Assembly: GCF_036327775.1 (NCBI RefSeq)
Contig: NZ_CP109598.1
Coordinates: 5,592,001 to 5,656,000 of the forward strand
DNA length: 64,000 bases
Source: Streptomyces sp. NBC_01498
GTDB lineage: Bacteria > Actinomycetota > Actinomycetes > Streptomycetales > Streptomycetaceae
Direction: 5' to 3'
Shown here piece after piece: positions 17,259 to 25,436 of the stretch; positions within the stretch are counted from its first letter, which is position 1; every line of letters begins with the position of its first letter. Under the pieces are notes generated by a model. It had not been told where the DNA came from. It made no database searches and saw only the letters and a program-made list of their open reading frames with translations. Both the position numbers and the translations under genes were made by a program.

Positions 17259-17480
17259 TCATCGGGTCGCCGCCTGCCTGGTGGCCATGCTCGCCGACCA
17301 GGTCGCGCGCAGCCGGTCCTTGAGGGGGCCGATGTCCTGGCAGTCGGCGCCGCGGTGTCGGCAGGCGTCGCAGTCCGAGACGTGGGACATGAACGCGTCG
17401 TACGCGGTGGTGTAGGCGGCGTCCGTTTCGGTGGGCGCGGGGCGCGGCGGGCCGGCGGCGAATGGCGGTTGTTGCGTCAC
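17259..17480 (-). CDS. Small CxxC protein (73 residues), function unknown
   Basis: Starts at GTG 17480 with AAGGAAG upstream. A low-complexity Pro-rich start is followed by AYDAFMSHVSDCDACRHRGADC, where Cys and His spacing (C-x2-C, H, C) suggests a small zinc site, and a basic helical tail. It is the first gene of a three-gene cluster of tiny proteins on the minus strand directly downstream of the XRE-type regulator at 17627. It is probably controlled by or works with that regulator. Confidence 0.6.
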   Translation of the reverse strand: MTQQPPFAAGPPRPAPTETDAAYTTAYDAFMSHVSDCDACRHRGADCQDIGPLKDRLRATWSASMATRQAATR

Positions 17481-17610
17481 GGTCGGCTTCCTTGGGACAG
17501 GGGCGGTACCGGAGCCTCCGGTGAAGTCGCCCGGCGCCGCAATGTGTCGACCACGTTAGGTAGCTGTGCGATCACAACCCCAGGGGCGTGCGGTGCCATT
17601 TTGCGTACCC

Positions 17611-17631
17611 GGTAGGACGCCGTGTCCTACC
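17611..17631 (-). terminator. Small hairpin at the end of the XRE regulator
   Basis: GGTAGGAC (17611-17618) pairs perfectly with GTCCTACC (17624-17631) across a 5-base loop. It overlaps the stop codon of the regulator gene. It could be a weak terminator or a dyad operator upstream of the small-gene cluster. Confidence 0.45.
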
Positions 17632-18847
17632 CGGCGAGACCGAGTCGGGCGGCCAGACCCAGTATCTCCGTGTCCGCGCGGGAGGCGCGCCCCCTCAACT
17701 CCTCAACCAGCCGTCGCGAGGTGGAGTGGTACCGCATCCACTCCGGGGCGTCGGCCTCGGCCAGCAGCAATGCCCGGCCGGCTGAACGGTCCTTGCCGAG
17801 GTCGTTGTAGGCGAGCGCCCGGTCGACCTGGAAGCGGGCCCGCCACGTCGGGGGCAGGGAGCTGAGGCCGGGGATGGCGCGCGCCGCAGCGATCGCCTCG
17901 TCGGCCTTCTCCATCTCCACAAGGAAGTTGACATGGGCGACGCCGGTGTTCGTCGGACCGAAGGGGGTGGCATAGACGAGGCGGTCCTCGCCCATGCTCT
18001 CGGCCGCGCCCTTCGCCAGCCGCATGAGGTCGGCCACCGTGGCCCGTTTCTCCTGTCGTACGGCGGCTGTCGCCGCGCGCAGCAGGAGGATTCCCCACAG
18101 CGCGAGATCCCGCGGCGAGGACCGGAAGCCGGGCTCGATCTTCTCGGCGCGGGCCAGGGCGACGCGCTCGGCATCGGCGAGGCGGCCCTGCCGGGTGAGC
18201 ACCCACGCCAGGGTGGAGGCCGCCATCGTCTCCAGGCCCGGGTCGTCGCACTCCCGGACGGCGGCCAGGGACCGCTCCATCGCGGTGAACGCCGCGTCCT
18301 CCTTACCGAGGCCGGTGAGCGTCGTCGCGGCCACCTGACAGGCCACGGCGAGAACGGAGTTGGCCGCCGCCCGGTCGCTGCCCGTCGAAGCGTGAACCGC
18401 CGCGCGCGCGTCGCGGATGAGCTGCGGAAGCAGGCGGCCGATCTCCCCCATACGACCCTCCCTGCGGATGTCCTCCGTGGAGCGCAGGGCCGCGCGCAGC
18501 GCGTCGAGGGTGGGAGGGTCCTCGGGATCGTCGTCCCCGCCGAGAAGATCGGCGACCGGCGAGACGGCTTCCCGCAACGCCAGAACGGACGGCGGCCCGT
18601 CCTGCTGGTCCGCGTCCCCCTCGAACGTCGTGGGCTGCCCGACCAGATGGCTCGGCTCGGTGTCCAGCGCGCTCGCCAGGGCGTTGATGGTCGAGAGCCG
18701 AGCGGAGTTGCGGCGGCCCTGCTCCAGTTTCCGGATGACATCGACGGAGATACCGGCGCGCTCGGCCAGTTGCTCCTGGGTCAGCTTCCGCCGCAGCCGC
18801 AGTTCCGCGAGGCGGTCGCCCATCCCGGACTCGTGTGTGGTGCTCAC
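17627..18847 (-). CDS. XRE-family regulator with helical-repeat (TPR-like) C-terminal domain
   Basis: A protein of 406 residues from GTG 18847 (MSTTHESGMGDRL). Residues 10-68 form a helix-turn-helix, LTQEQLAERAGISVDVIRKL. The remainder is helical with Ala/Leu-rich repeats resembling tetratricopeptide repeats, as in many Streptomyces regulators that bind small peptides or ligands. DNA-binding control of the downstream tiny genes is inferred. An in-frame extension up to 18991 is not needed and has no ribosome site. The CRISPR array lies upstream of its promoter region. Confidence 0.85.
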   Translation of the reverse strand: MSTTHESGMGDRLAELRLRRKLTQEQLAERAGISVDVIRKLEQGRRNSARLSTINALASALDTEPSHLVGQPTTFEGDADQQDGPPSVLALREAVSPVADLLGGDDDPEDPPTLDALRAALRSTEDIRREGRMGEIGRLLPQLIRDARAAVHASTGSDRAAANSVLAVACQVAATTLTGLGKEDAAFTAMERSLAAVRECDDPGLETMAASTLAWVLTRQGRLADAERVALARAEKIEPGFRSSPRDLALWGILLLRAATAAVRQEKRATVADLMRLAKGAAESMGEDRLVYATPFGPTNTGVAHVNFLVEMEKADEAIAAARAIPGLSSLPPTWRARFQVDRALAYNDLGKDRSAGRALLLAEADAPEWMRYHSTSRRLVEELRGRASRADTEILGLAARLGLAG

Positions 18848-19086
18848 AGCTACCCCCGCCGGAGAGTGAGGTTCCCACCGTACTGCGAGGGCGTGCCGAA
18901 ACGTCCGGCCTTCGCGGAGGAGGCCGTGTGCGGTGCCCGAACCCGTGAGCCGGAACCGGCTGCGACCTGGGCCTCTGCTCTGTCCCGTCAAAGGGCACGC
19001 GGATGGGTGACAGGCGGGGTACGGGACATGACGTCGGCGGCCCGCGATCGCGTGAGGTGCGGGCGGGATTGGCGGCGGGGCTGGGC

Positions 19087-19299
19087 GGGGCCAGCCCCGC
19101 AGGTGCGGGGAGTACCCCGTCGTACGCGCCAGCTACGTCATGTGGTCGGGATCAACCCGGCACCTGCGGGGAGCACCCACCTCGACCTCGCAGCCGGGAC
19201 CGCCGTCGAGGGACCAACCCCGCACCTGCGGGGAGTACTCGCTGCTGATCGTCGACGAGGAGTACATCGCGGGACCAACCCCGCACCTGCGGGGAGCAC
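19087..19299 (-). CRISPR. Orphan type I-E CRISPR array, 4 repeats and 3 spacers
   Basis: Repeats of 29 bp at 19087-19115, 19148-19176, 19210-19238 and 19271-19299, separated by spacers of 32, 33 and 32 bp, the exact geometry of type I-E. The core is a CCCCGCACCTGCGGGG dyad. In I-E orientation the repeat reads from the minus strand (GTGCTCCCCGC to GTTGGTCCC). The repeat at 19087 is the most degenerate (GG replaces CC in the loop and two to three further changes), so it is the leader-distal end and the leader should lie at the right. No cas gene is present in the window, so the array depends on Cas proteins elsewhere or is a relic. Confidence 0.9.
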
Positions 19300-19430
19300 A
19301 GGCGCCGACCTGGGGGTCTAGACGGGCAGGCGCCTGGATTTGCCTGCTTCGTCAAATTCCGGCACAGCGGCCATATTTCTCCGCGATACGGTTCCGCGCC
19401 CCTCCGCCCGGTCTGCCGTCGCCGCCCCCG
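19300..19430 (-). promoter_or_regulatory. Likely CRISPR leader region
   Basis: The 131 bp between the intact-repeat end of the array and the DUF2252 gene includes an AT-richer part (19335-19390) that stands out from its surroundings. Leaders of type I-E arrays are AT-rich and lie beside the newest, least mutated repeat, which is this side. It also overlaps the 3' flank of the DUF2252 gene, so it may hold that gene's terminator. Confidence 0.5.
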
Positions 19431-20759
19431 TCACCCCAGTCGCCCGTTCCGGAACAGGTCCACGAAGATCTGGTGGTCCGCGCGGGCGCGGGCGCCGTAG
19501 GTGTGGGCGAAGGTGATCAGGAGGTCCGGGAAGCCCTCCTCGTCCGCCGCGATCGCCGCGTCGATGGCGCGTTCCGTGGAGAACGGGACCAGGGAGTGGC
19601 CGCTCTCGTCGTCCGCCGCGCCGTGCATCGTGGCCGTCGCCCGGCCCAGGTCGGCCACGACGGCGGCTATCTCCGCCGGGTCGTCGATGTCCGACCAGTC
19701 GAGGTCGACCGCGTACGGGGAGACCTCGGCGACGAGTTGGCCCGCGCCGTCGAGTTCGGTCCAGCCGAGCCAGGGGTCCGCGTGGGCCTGGAGGGCGCGT
19801 TGGGAGATGACCGTGCGGTGGCCCTCGTGCTGGAAGTAGCCGCGTACCGCCTCGTCGGTGATGTGCCGCGAGACGGCGGGGGTCTGCGCCTGCTTGACGT
19901 AGATCACGACGTCGTTCTCCAGCGCGTCGCTGTTGCCCTCCAGAAGGATGTTGTACGAGGGCAGGCCCGCCGAGCCGATGCCGATGCCGCGCCGCCCCAC
20001 GACGTCCTTGACCCGGTAGGAGTCGGGGCGGGTCAGGCTGGACTCCGGCAGGGTCTCCAGGTAGCCGTCGAAGGCCGCGAGGACCTTGTAGCGGGTGGCG
20101 GCGTCCAGTTCGATGGAGCCGCCGCCGGAGGCGAAGCGGCGTTCGAAGTCGCGGATCTCGGTCATCGAGTCGAGCAGCCCGAAGCGGGTCAGCGAGCGGG
20201 CCACGCGCAGCGCGCCGAGCAGCGGGCCGTCCGCCGTGTCCAGGGTGAACGGGGGCACCTCGTCGTTCTTCGCGCCCGTCGCCAGCGCGCGGATGCGCTC
20301 GCGGTAGGCGGAGGCGTAGATCCGGACGAGTTCGCTGATCTGGTCGTCGCTGAGGGCCTTCGTGTAGCCGATCAGCGCCAGCGAGGCGGCCAGCCGCTTG
20401 AGGTCCCAGGTGAACGGGCCGACGTACGCCTCGTCGAAGTCGTTGACGTTGAAGATGAGCCGGCCGTTGGCGTCCATGTACGTGCCGAAGTTCTCGGCGT
20501 GCAGGTCGCCGTGGATCCAGACCCGGCCGGTCCGGTCGTCCACGTACGGGCCGCCGTCGCGCTCCTGCGCCAGGTCGTTGTAGAAGAGGCACGCGGTTCC
20601 CCGGTAGAAGGCGAACGCGGAGGCCGCCATCTTGCGGAACTTGACCTGGAAGGCGGCCGGATCGGCGGCGAGCAGGGCACCGAAGGCGGTGCCGAACACG
20701 TCGAGGATCTCCTCCCCTCGCTGCTGGTCAGCGGCTTCGACCGGGCGCGGGACCGACAT
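19431..20759 (-). CDS. DUF2252 family protein
   Basis: A protein of 442 residues from ATG 20759 (MSVPRPVEAAD), chosen because GGAGG lies 8 bases upstream; earlier in-frame ATG codons lack one. The kinase-like signature of the family is visible as WIHGDLHAENFG near residue 80 and FNVNDFDEAYVGP near residue 105, recalling the HxDxxxxN and DxD metal sites of aminoglycoside phosphotransferases. DUF2252 has no established function; small-molecule phosphotransferase activity is plausible. It is a single gene with a long leader containing a strong inverted repeat. Confidence 0.88.
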   Translation of the reverse strand: MSVPRPVEAADQQRGEEILDVFGTAFGALLAADPAAFQVKFRKMAASAFAFYRGTACLFYNDLAQERDGGPYVDDRTGRVWIHGDLHAENFGTYMDANGRLIFNVNDFDEAYVGPFTWDLKRLAASLALIGYTKALSDDQISELVRIYASAYRERIRALATGAKNDEVPPFTLDTADGPLLGALRVARSLTRFGLLDSMTEIRDFERRFASGGGSIELDAATRYKVLAAFDGYLETLPESSLTRPDSYRVKDVVGRRGIGIGSAGLPSYNILLEGNSDALENDVVIYVKQAQTPAVSRHITDEAVRGYFQHEGHRTVISQRALQAHADPWLGWTELDGAGQLVAEVSPYAVDLDWSDIDDPAEIAAVVADLGRATATMHGAADDESGHSLVPFSTERAIDAAIAADEEGFPDLLITFAHTYGARARADHQIFVDLFRNGRLG

Positions 20760-20813
20760 GGGTGGTGCCTCCTGGGACATGACGAACGGGGGGTGGAACG
20801 AACGAACGCGCAC

Positions 20814-20843
20814 ACGCGCATGCGTATGGGCAGGCATGCGCGT
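20814..20843 (-). promoter_or_regulatory. Perfect inverted repeat upstream of the DUF2252 gene
   Basis: ACGCGCATGC at 20814-20823 is repeated inverted at 20834-20843 with a 10-base spacer, 55 bp upstream of the DUF2252 start. It could be an operator or a leader hairpin. The remaining gap 20844-21157 has no gene I can support. Confidence 0.45.
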
Positions 20844-21157
20844 ACGTCACCCCGCTCGGGTGACGGCGTCGTCAGTACTGGCAACGCACGAAGGTACCGG
20901 TGCGTGCCCGTCCGCCGCCCGGTGGTCCCGGAGGTTCGCGGGGCCCGGAACGGTGGCGTGGTCGGATCCGGCGCCGAAGCGGGCGTGCGGCAGGAGTCGG
21001 GCCGCGACGGCACGAGCCGGGGTACGACCGTGACCGGGCCCCGCTCGTGCCGGACGCCCGCTCCCGTGCCGGTGAACCACCCGGCGGCGTACGGCGGTTC
21101 GACCCTCGGTCCGGCCTCCGTACGGAGGATCCCGGCCGCGTGCGCCCGGGATACACG

Positions 21158-21192
21158 GAGGGGCACGCCCGGGTCTCCCGGACGTGCCCCTC
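21158..21192 (-). terminator. Terminator of the 61-residue gene
   Basis: A 10-bp stem (GAGGGGCACG at 21158-21167 with 21183-21192), extended by five more pairs after one mismatch, around a 3-base loop. It lies 24 bp beyond the stop of the minus-strand gene at 21216. Confidence 0.75.
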
Positions 21193-21215
21193 TCGTCGTG
21201 CGCGCCGCCGCCGCG

Positions 21216-21401
21216 TCAGTTGTGGCCGAACTTCTTCTGGCGGCCCTTGCGCGGCACGTCGGTCGGTGTGACCTGAGCCTGTATCTGCTCGGTCTTGGCG
21301 TCCGAGGAGCTGGTGGACTGCTCGGTGCCGCGCTCGGCGGAGGAACGGTTCTGCTGTCCGTCGCCCTCGCGGCCGCGGTCACGGTTCCGGTTCTTGGCCA
21401 T
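21216..21401 (-). CDS. Small basic hydrophilic protein (61 residues), function unknown
   Basis: Starts MAKNRNRDRGREGDGQQNR with GGAGG eight bases upstream of the ATG, and ends KGRQKKFGHN. The composition is Arg/Lys/Gln/Ser-rich and probably disordered. Proteins of this form are widespread in Streptomyces as conserved hypotheticals, from memory. A clean ribosome site and a dedicated terminator support a real gene. It is divergent from the NYN-domain gene. Nothing in the sequence reveals a function. Confidence 0.7.
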   Translation of the reverse strand: MAKNRNRDRGREGDGQQNRSSAERGTEQSTSSSDAKTEQIQAQVTPTDVPRKGRQKKFGHN

Positions 21402-21647
21402 GGTGCTGCCTCCTGAAGGATGTGGGGTCCAGGGCCGCGACCAGACTCACATATGCCGCTTACTGTCGCATTTTGGATCATTGCTGTGCGTAACTGACCA
21501 AAGTCCAGAGTCTCGTAGGGGTGATCGCGGGAGATACGCCACGCCGATGATCCAGTTCCGGCCGTTAAGCAAGTAGCGGTCGGGCAGACTCGATGGAAAG
21601 CCGTAGCAACTCCCCGATCGCGACGTTCCCGAAAGAAGGTGGAACAC

Positions 21648-22919
21648 GTGGACCGCTGCGTCGTCCTGGTGGACGCCGGTTATCTGCTGGGCGCCGCCGC
21701 GAGTCTCCTCGCCGGAGAGCCGGCCCGCTCACGCATCACCGTCGACCACGCCGCCCTCATCCAGGGGTTGCGCGAGCGCGCCGAGGCCGATACGGAGCAG
21801 CCCCTGCTCCGTATCTACTGGTTCGACGGCGCGCCCGACCGCGTCCCGCAGCCCGAACACCGGCGCTTGCGCGTCATGTCACGTGTCACCGTCCGGCTGG
21901 GCGCCCTGACCCGCAGCGACGGCCGCTGGGCGCAGAAGGGCGTGGACGCCGCGATGCACGCCGAGCTCACGGAGTTGGCCAGAAATCGCGCCTGCTCGGA
22001 CGTGGTGCTCGTCACCGGCGACGGCGATCTGCTGCCCGGACTGATGTCCGCCAAGGAACACGGCGTCGCCGTGCACCTCTGGGCGGTGCAGGCGGCCGAC
22101 GGCGACTACAACCAGTCCGAGGACCTGGTCGCCGAGGCCGACGAACGCCGGGTCCTCGACCGGGCCTGGATCACCAAGGCCGTACGCGCCAAGGAGGCCA
22201 AGGACTTCGGCGGGGTCTGCGCCCCGTCGCCCGCGCCCCGGCCCGAGATCGCCGCCATCCTCTCCGCGCCGCTGCCCGAGTCGGCGCTCGCCGCCTCCGC
22301 CGAACGGGCGACCGACGCGCAGGCCACGGCCACGCGCAACGGCTCCGCGCCGCCGGCCACCCAGCACCCGCCCGTACACACCCCCGGCACCGCGCATCCG
22401 GCGCCCACGGGCGGCAAGGGCGTCCCCACCCCCAAGGACCTGGCGGCCCTGCGCGCCGCCGGCCCGCACACCGCGCAGCCCGTGCCGGGCAACGCGACGC
22501 TGCGCTGGTCGTCCGACCGGGGCTGGGTGGAGCGTCCGGGCGGCGGCCCGCTCGGCGAGCCGCCGGAGACCGCGTCGCTGCCGACGCTCGCGCAGCTCAC
22601 CAGCGCCGAGCAGCGCTGGGCCGACCGCGAGGAGGACATCACGACGGTCGGCGGCGACCCGTTCGAGGTGGGGCAGGTGTTCGCCCGCCGGTGGGTGGAG
22701 CGGCTGCCCGACGCCGGGCACGTGGAGAAACTGTCCACGATGTACCCGCGGATTCCGCACCGGATCGACGGTGAGGTGCTGCGGTACGCGGCCCGTTTCG
22801 GGCTGCTCGCCCACAAGGACGACCAGATCGACGAGCACGACCGGTACGCGATCCGGGCGGGGTTCTGGCGCGAGATCGACGTACGGGCGGCCGGGGAACG
22901 GACCCCCGCGGCCGAGTGA
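21648..22919 (+). CDS. NYN/PIN-domain protein, likely ribonuclease
   Basis: A protein of 423 residues from GTG 21648, with GAAGG eight bases upstream; GTG 21639 in frame would sit inside that site. Residues 1-165 form a NYN domain: CVVLVDAGYLLG (first Asp), GVDAAMHAEL and VVLVTGDGDLLPGL carry the acidic residues expected to bind Mg2+ for RNA cleavage. Residues 185-310 are a Pro/Ala-rich linker. The last 110 residues form a second conserved region (QVFARRWVERLP, YAARFGLL) seen in Streptomyces NYN proteins; it may bind RNA or protein. The target RNA is unknown. Confidence 0.85.
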   Translation: MDRCVVLVDAGYLLGAAASLLAGEPARSRITVDHAALIQGLRERAEADTEQPLLRIYWFDGAPDRVPQPEHRRLRVMSRVTVRLGALTRSDGRWAQKGVDAAMHAELTELARNRACSDVVLVTGDGDLLPGLMSAKEHGVAVHLWAVQAADGDYNQSEDLVAEADERRVLDRAWITKAVRAKEAKDFGGVCAPSPAPRPEIAAILSAPLPESALAASAERATDAQATATRNGSAPPATQHPPVHTPGTAHPAPTGGKGVPTPKDLAALRAAGPHTAQPVPGNATLRWSSDRGWVERPGGGPLGEPPETASLPTLAQLTSAEQRWADREEDITTVGGDPFEVGQVFARRWVERLPDAGHVEKLSTMYPRIPHRIDGEVLRYAARFGLLAHKDDQIDEHDRYAIRAGFWREIDVRAAGERTPAAE

Positions 22920-23064
22920 CGCCGGGAGCGATGTCCGGGGCCGCGTCCGGCGTGACACCGGGGCCGGTACGGGACCCGGGGCCGTGTCCCCGCAGGGCGG
23001 CGGCCCCGACCCCGGGCGGCCCCCGGCGATTTCCGGACGGCCGGACCCCGTAGGCTCGTGCCTC

Positions 23065-24048
23065 GTGAGAACGGTGTGCGCGGTACGGGAACTGGTCAAG
23101 ACGTATCCCGCCGCGCGCGGCCGGCGCGGCACCCCCGCGACACCCGAGGTACGCGCCACGGACGGCATCTCCCTGGACGTGCGGGAGGGCGAGATCTTCG
23201 GGCTGCTCGGCCCGAACGGCGCGGGCAAGTCCACCCTCGTACGGCAGCTCACCGGGCTCATGCGGCCCGACTCCGGCAGCGTCGACGTCCTCGGCCACGA
23301 TCTGGTGCGCCACCCCGAACGCGCCTCCCGGCTCATCGGCTATCTCGGCCAGGAGTCCACCGCGCTCGACGAGCTGACCGTGGCACTCGCGGCCGAGACC
23401 ACGGGGCGGCTGCGCGGGCTCACCCAGGTCGAGGCACGCGCCGAGCGCGACGCGGTGCTCGCCGAACTCGGGCTCACGGAACTCGCCGCCCGCCCGCTGA
23501 AGAAGCTCTCCGGCGGGCAGCGGCGCATGGCGTGCTTCGCGGCGACGCTGGTGGGGGACCGGCCGGTGCTCGTCCTGGACGAACCCACCACCGGCATGGA
23601 CCCGGTCGCCCGGCGTGCCGTGTGGGCGGCGGTGGACCGGCGCCGGGCGGAACGCGGCGTGACGGTGCTGCTCGTCACCCACAACGTCATCGAGGCGGAG
23701 ACGGTTCTCGACCGGGTCGCCGTGCTGGACCGGGGCAAGGTCATCGCCTGCGACACCCCGTCCGGGCTCAAGGAACAGGTCGCGGGCGACGTACGGCTCG
23801 AACTCGTCTGGCGCGAACGTGCCCCGCTCGACGTGCCCGAGGTCGCGGCGCTGCGCGGATCGGCGCAGGAGTCGGGGCGGCGCTGGGTGCTGCGGCTGGC
23901 CCCCGACGAGGCGCGGGCGGCGGTCGCGGCGGTGACCGGCGGCGCGGCGTTCGCGGCGCTGGACGACTTCACGCTGGCCACGCCGAGCCTGGAGGACGTG
24001 TATCTGGCGCTGGGCGGCGGGCGGCCCGCGGGCCTGGTGAAGTCATGA
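23065..24048 (+). CDS. ABC transporter ATP-binding protein (multidrug/DrrA type)
   Basis: A protein of 327 residues from GTG 23065. Walker A GPNGAGKST, Q-loop YLGQEST, signature LSGGQRR, Walker B VLVLDEPTTGMDP and switch THNVIEAE are all present, followed by a C-terminal DUF4162-like domain. It powers the ABC-2 membrane protein encoded at 24551, from which it is separated by an unusual 502-bp gap containing tandem repeats. Substrates could be lipids or drugs; the sequence does not say. Confidence 0.9.
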   Translation: MRTVCAVRELVKTYPAARGRRGTPATPEVRATDGISLDVREGEIFGLLGPNGAGKSTLVRQLTGLMRPDSGSVDVLGHDLVRHPERASRLIGYLGQESTALDELTVALAAETTGRLRGLTQVEARAERDAVLAELGLTELAARPLKKLSGGQRRMACFAATLVGDRPVLVLDEPTTGMDPVARRAVWAAVDRRRAERGVTVLLVTHNVIEAETVLDRVAVLDRGKVIACDTPSGLKEQVAGDVRLELVWRERAPLDVPEVAALRGSAQESGRRWVLRLAPDEARAAVAAVTGGAAFAALDDFTLATPSLEDVYLALGGGRPAGLVKS

Positions 24049-24228
24049 TTTCGTACGGCTCCGAGGGTGGGCCGGGTCGCCACCGGGGGACGCGCGGTGG
24101 GTGGAGCGCGGGTGGGCGGGTGTGCGACTGTGCGCCGGCGCGTGGTGGGCGGGCGCGGGGGTGGCGCCTGCGGCGGGCCTGCTCCCCTCCCCGCCCCTTC
24201 CCGAAACCGGGGCGCCGCCCCGGACCCC

Positions 24229-24420
24229 GCTCCTCAAGCGCCGGAGGGGCTGACAGTGCTCGCTCCTCAAGCGCCGGAGGGGCTGACAGTGCTCGCTCCT
24301 CAAGCGCCGGAGGGGCTGACAGCGCTTGCTCCTCAAGCGCCGGAGGGGCTGACAGTGCTTACTCCTCAAGCGTCGGAGGGGCTGACAGTGCTCGCTCCTC
24401 AAGCGCCGGAGGGGCTGGGA
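24229..24420 (+). repeat. Six-copy 33-bp tandem repeat array
   Basis: Units start at 24229, 24262, 24295, 24328, 24361 and 24394, each exactly 33 bp and containing GCTCCTCAAGCGCCGGAGG followed by GGCTGACAGTGCTC, with only 0-3 changes per unit. The first unit is joined at its left to a hairpin (24207-24223) and a pyrimidine-rich stretch, forming the same compound element as at 2001-2087. There is no gene in 24049-24550; the period is a multiple of three, so long open frames here are artefacts. Confidence 0.9.
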
Positions 24421-24550
24421 GGGCTCCCGTGCGCAAGGGCCCCGTTCCCACGGGGCGTTCGGGGGCCCGGAGCCGTATGGCACGCTGGGGGCGGTCGGCG
24501 GCGTGCGTGTGGCGTGGTCGGTCGTACGCAGCGAACAGGAGCAGCGCCAG

Positions 24551-25402
24551 GTGAGCATCGTGCCCGCGGAAGCCGTCGCCGGGAAGACCGGGGAGAGCCG
24601 GACCGTACCGGAGCCCCGTGCCGTGACCGACGGGGACGACGGGTGGCCGGCCGCGCTGGCGCCCCGGGCGCGGCTGTTGCCCTCGCTGGCCGCCGTGTAC
24701 CGCGCGCAGCTCTCACGGGCCCGGGTCGCCCGGATCCCGCTGCTCTTCGTCGCGACCTTCCAGTCCGTCGGGATCATGATCCTGATGCGGGGGGTCGTCG
24801 ACGGCGGTGCCGAGGCGCGGGCCGTGGTGGCCGGGTCCAGTGTGCTCGTCGTGGCCTTCGTCGCGCTCAACCTGCTCGCCCAGTACTTCGGCCAGCTCCG
24901 CGCGACCGGCGGGCTCGACCACTACGCGACGCTGCCGGTGCCGCCCGCCGCCGTGGTGCTGGGCGCGGCCGGCGCGTACGCCTCCTTCACCGTGCCCGGC
25001 ACGGCCGTGACCGCCGTGACCGGCAGCCTCCTCTTCGATCTGCCGCTCACCCATCTCTGGGTGCTCGTGGCCGTCATCCCGCTCTCCGGTGCCGCGCTCG
25101 CCGGTCTCGGCGCGGCGCTCGGGCTGCTCGCGCCCCGGCAGGAGCTGGCCACGCTGCTCGGACAGCTCGGCATGTCCGCCGCGCTGCTGCTGGGCGTGCT
25201 GCCCGCCGAGCGGCTGCCCGGACCGATCGCGTACGCCCGTGATCTGCTGCCGTCCACCTACGGTGTGGAGGCCCTGGCCCGCAGCTTCGACCGGCATCCC
25301 GACTGGCCGGCGGTCGTGCTCGATCTGGCGGTCTGCGCGGGTGTCGGTGTCGCGTCCCTGGCCGTGGCGACCTGGGCGTACCGGCGTGCGGCGGTCCGAT
25401 GA
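24551..25402 (+). CDS. ABC-2 type transporter permease
   Basis: A protein of 283 residues from GTG 24551, with AGGAG nine bases upstream. After a hydrophilic start of about 50 residues there are six hydrophobic segments. LLPSTYGVEALAR before the last segment is the usual ABC-2 signature. It is the membrane partner of the ATPase at 23065. The following gene starts 34 bp later. The transported substrate is unknown. Confidence 0.85.
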   Translation: MSIVPAEAVAGKTGESRTVPEPRAVTDGDDGWPAALAPRARLLPSLAAVYRAQLSRARVARIPLLFVATFQSVGIMILMRGVVDGGAEARAVVAGSSVLVVAFVALNLLAQYFGQLRATGGLDHYATLPVPPAAVVLGAAGAYASFTVPGTAVTAVTGSLLFDLPLTHLWVLVAVIPLSGAALAGLGAALGLLAPRQELATLLGQLGMSAALLLGVLPAERLPGPIAYARDLLPSTYGVEALARSFDRHPDWPAVVLDLAVCAGVGVASLAVATWAYRRAAVR

Positions 25403-25436
25403 GGCACCGCCGGGCCATGCCTGGCACCATGGCGGG

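Noticed and set aside
24067..24550. Coding reading of the 33-bp repeat array (RSSSAGGADSA repeats)
   Set aside because: The unit is the same extragenic element found elsewhere on the other strand; there is no start signal and the frame is open only because 33 is a multiple of three.
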